Positions 19,963-21,010 of a stretch of 21,010 bases of DNA are shown here, piece after piece. The notes beneath the pieces are model-generated. The model made no database searches, was not told where the DNA came from, and saw only the letters and a list, made by a program, of their open reading frames with translations. Origin of the DNA: a virus; the IMG/VR virus record IMGVR_UViG_3300001472_000031, positions 1-21,010 of that record. The stretch is one strand, 5' to 3'. Position numbers and translations under genes: made by a program. Each line of letters opens with the position of its first letter. Positions within the stretch are counted from its first letter, which is position 1.

Positions 19963-21010
19963 TGGGAGAATTACTTACAGCGCGCACGACTGCGTTTTTG
20001 AAGACCGAAGATATTTTCGTCACTGACGAGCGCGTCCAAAACGTCATTAACAAACTAGACGATGCGTACATTGCGATGGGCTACTCTGGCAGGCCAGAAG
20101 AAGACCACGAAAGAGAGCATTTCCTATTGCATCGCCGTGTCTTGTCAGATTGCCCAGACAGCAAGATCAAGCTCAACGTAGAAATCTACCGATTGGTTCG
20201 CAGTGTGGTTGACAGGGTTCGCATCCAACATGGGCTGAATGTTATGTACGGTCATTATTCAGAACTTTACGAAGACATACTTTCAATCTGCATACTGCAC
20301 GACCTTCGGCCATCAACAGTAAATCCGTTGCAACTATCGTACATACCAGACGTCATGTCCGAGAGCCGTGATCGTCGTGTTCGTGGCAAGCCTGCTAAGA
20401 TCATTCGCAAATTGTTTTCGTTGACTGACGAGCAAGTTGAGGAGTTCTTTCGTCTGTACGATGCGCAATACAACCCAATAGCGTTCACGTTGCGCCACGG
20501 TTGCACCGCAGCAGACTTCAAGTTCGCTTACGCTACGGACGACGACTTCGTGGGAGAGACAGACATATCTCACACGAGATTGCCAAGTGGTAACAGCTCG
20601 AAAGCTTTGTCGAACAGTTGCATGCGATACTGGAACAACTACATTGGAACTACGTGGCGAGACGAGGGCATGCACCCAGCAGAAATATTCGCAACAAAGA
20701 GCGAGTACATGCACATCGCGTACGCCGTAGATGGCAACAACAAAGTTGCCTCTCGCGCTTGTTACTCACCTACCGACAATGTGTGCAGTTCGATTTACGG
20801 CACAAGTATGAAGTCCGTTTACATCATAGACGATTTCTTCAAAGAGCAGGGCTACAATCCAAGTTTGTGCAGACGTGACTGGCCCAACTTCCAAGTTCGG
20901 CGCGTAGAATACGATTGCGACAGCAACACATTACACATGCCGTATCTCGATATGGACATCAGGCATTTCGATGAGCGAGGTGGTTTGCTTGTCATAGGTC
21001 ACGATTTTGA
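19962..21010 (+). CDS. Unrecognised protein, partial (349+ aa, continues beyond right edge)
   Basis: I translated this frame by hand: it is open from the ATG at 19962 to the last base, so the C-terminus is missing. GGAG lies about 7 bases upstream. The first 150 residues are helical and charged. Residues about 215-300 carry a more conserved-looking stretch: SKALSNSCMRYWNNYIG, then MHPAEIFA, then MHIAYAVDG, ASRACYSP and SIYGTSMKSVYIIDDFFKEQ. I recall a similar SCMR...HP...Y..R...YG layout in unannotated proteins of several large and mid-sized phages, with no known function. It holds many Cys and His, with no catalytic set I can name. Confidence 0.82.
   Translation, partial: MGELLTARTTAFLKTEDIFVTDERVQNVINKLDDAYIAMGYSGRPEEDHEREHFLLHRRVLSDCPDSKIKLNVEIYRLVRSVVDRVRIQHGLNVMYGHYSELYEDILSICILHDLRPSTVNPLQLSYIPDVMSESRDRRVRGKPAKIIRKLFSLTDEQVEEFFRLYDAQYNPIAFTLRHGCTAADFKFAYATDDDFVGETDISHTRLPSGNSSKALSNSCMRYWNNYIGTTWRDEGMHPAEIFATKSEYMHIAYAVDGNNKVASRACYSPTDNVCSSIYGTSMKSVYIIDDFFKEQGYNPSLCRRDWPNFQVRRVEYDCDSNTLHMPYLDMDIRHFDERGGLLVIGHDF

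Noticed and set aside
20334-20714. 126-codon minus-strand frame under the right-edge gene
   Set aside because: It is opposite a continuous 349-codon frame with a ribosome binding site and coupling to the gene before it. The composition looks like an antisense shadow.
1-21010. tRNA genes, CRISPR arrays, insertion sequences, integrase or attachment sites
   Set aside because: I looked for cloverleaf-like stretches, regularly spaced repeats, transposase motifs and recombinase motifs and saw none. The only tandem repeats are inside fibre genes.

Overview
This window is a segment of a tailed-phage genome. Gene content points to a short-tailed (podovirus-like) phage of the kind abundant in seawater. 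The evidence is a large terminase, a portal, a major capsid protein resembling the SU10/DUF5309 type, head-to-tail proteins resembling P22 gp4 and gp10, several fibre-like proteins, and tiny Lys-rich proteins of types I recall mainly from marine viruses. There is no integrase, repressor, tRNA, CRISPR array, insertion sequence or recognisable lysis enzyme in view. The host cannot be told from the sequence. Statements about family membership rest on motif recognition by eye; no database search was run.

Layout. From about 18.8 kb down to base 1 every gene lies on the minus strand in one tightly packed structural and packaging block. Read in transcription order it runs: small terminase candidate, coiled-coil protein, large terminase, portal, short coiled-coil protein, a set of fibre or receptor-binding-like proteins (420, 515, 217 and 298 aa), a tail-assembly-chaperone-like protein, and five small basic proteins. 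It continues with a 71 aa (perhaps 96 aa) protein, scaffold, major capsid protein, terminator, membrane protein plus Cys-rich exported protein, a 106 aa protein, the gp4-like adaptor, the gp10-like nozzle protein, a second fibre-like protein (511 aa), and a large tail-associated protein that runs off the left edge. Neighbours mostly abut or share ATGA/TAATG junctions, as expected of translational coupling.

From about 19.2 kb to the right edge genes lie on the plus strand: an Ala-rich 151 aa protein closed by a strong intrinsic terminator, a 74 aa membrane protein, and an unrecognised protein of at least 349 aa that runs off the right edge. A 367-base divergent intergenic region with palindromes separates the two arms and is the natural control point.

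The points most worth a second look are: (1) a cupredoxin-like domain with a complete His/Cys/His/Met type-1 copper ligand pattern inside the 420 aa fibre; (2) a recurring GGGACGAC element, always in the sense orientation, upstream of portal, fibre, capsid and tail genes, with two long copies that look loosely like a T7-class promoter core; (3) an N-terminal module shared by the two fibre proteins; (4) a cluster of tiny Lys-rich proteins; (5) a small gene whose reading frame continues past its first ATG with no normal start codon.
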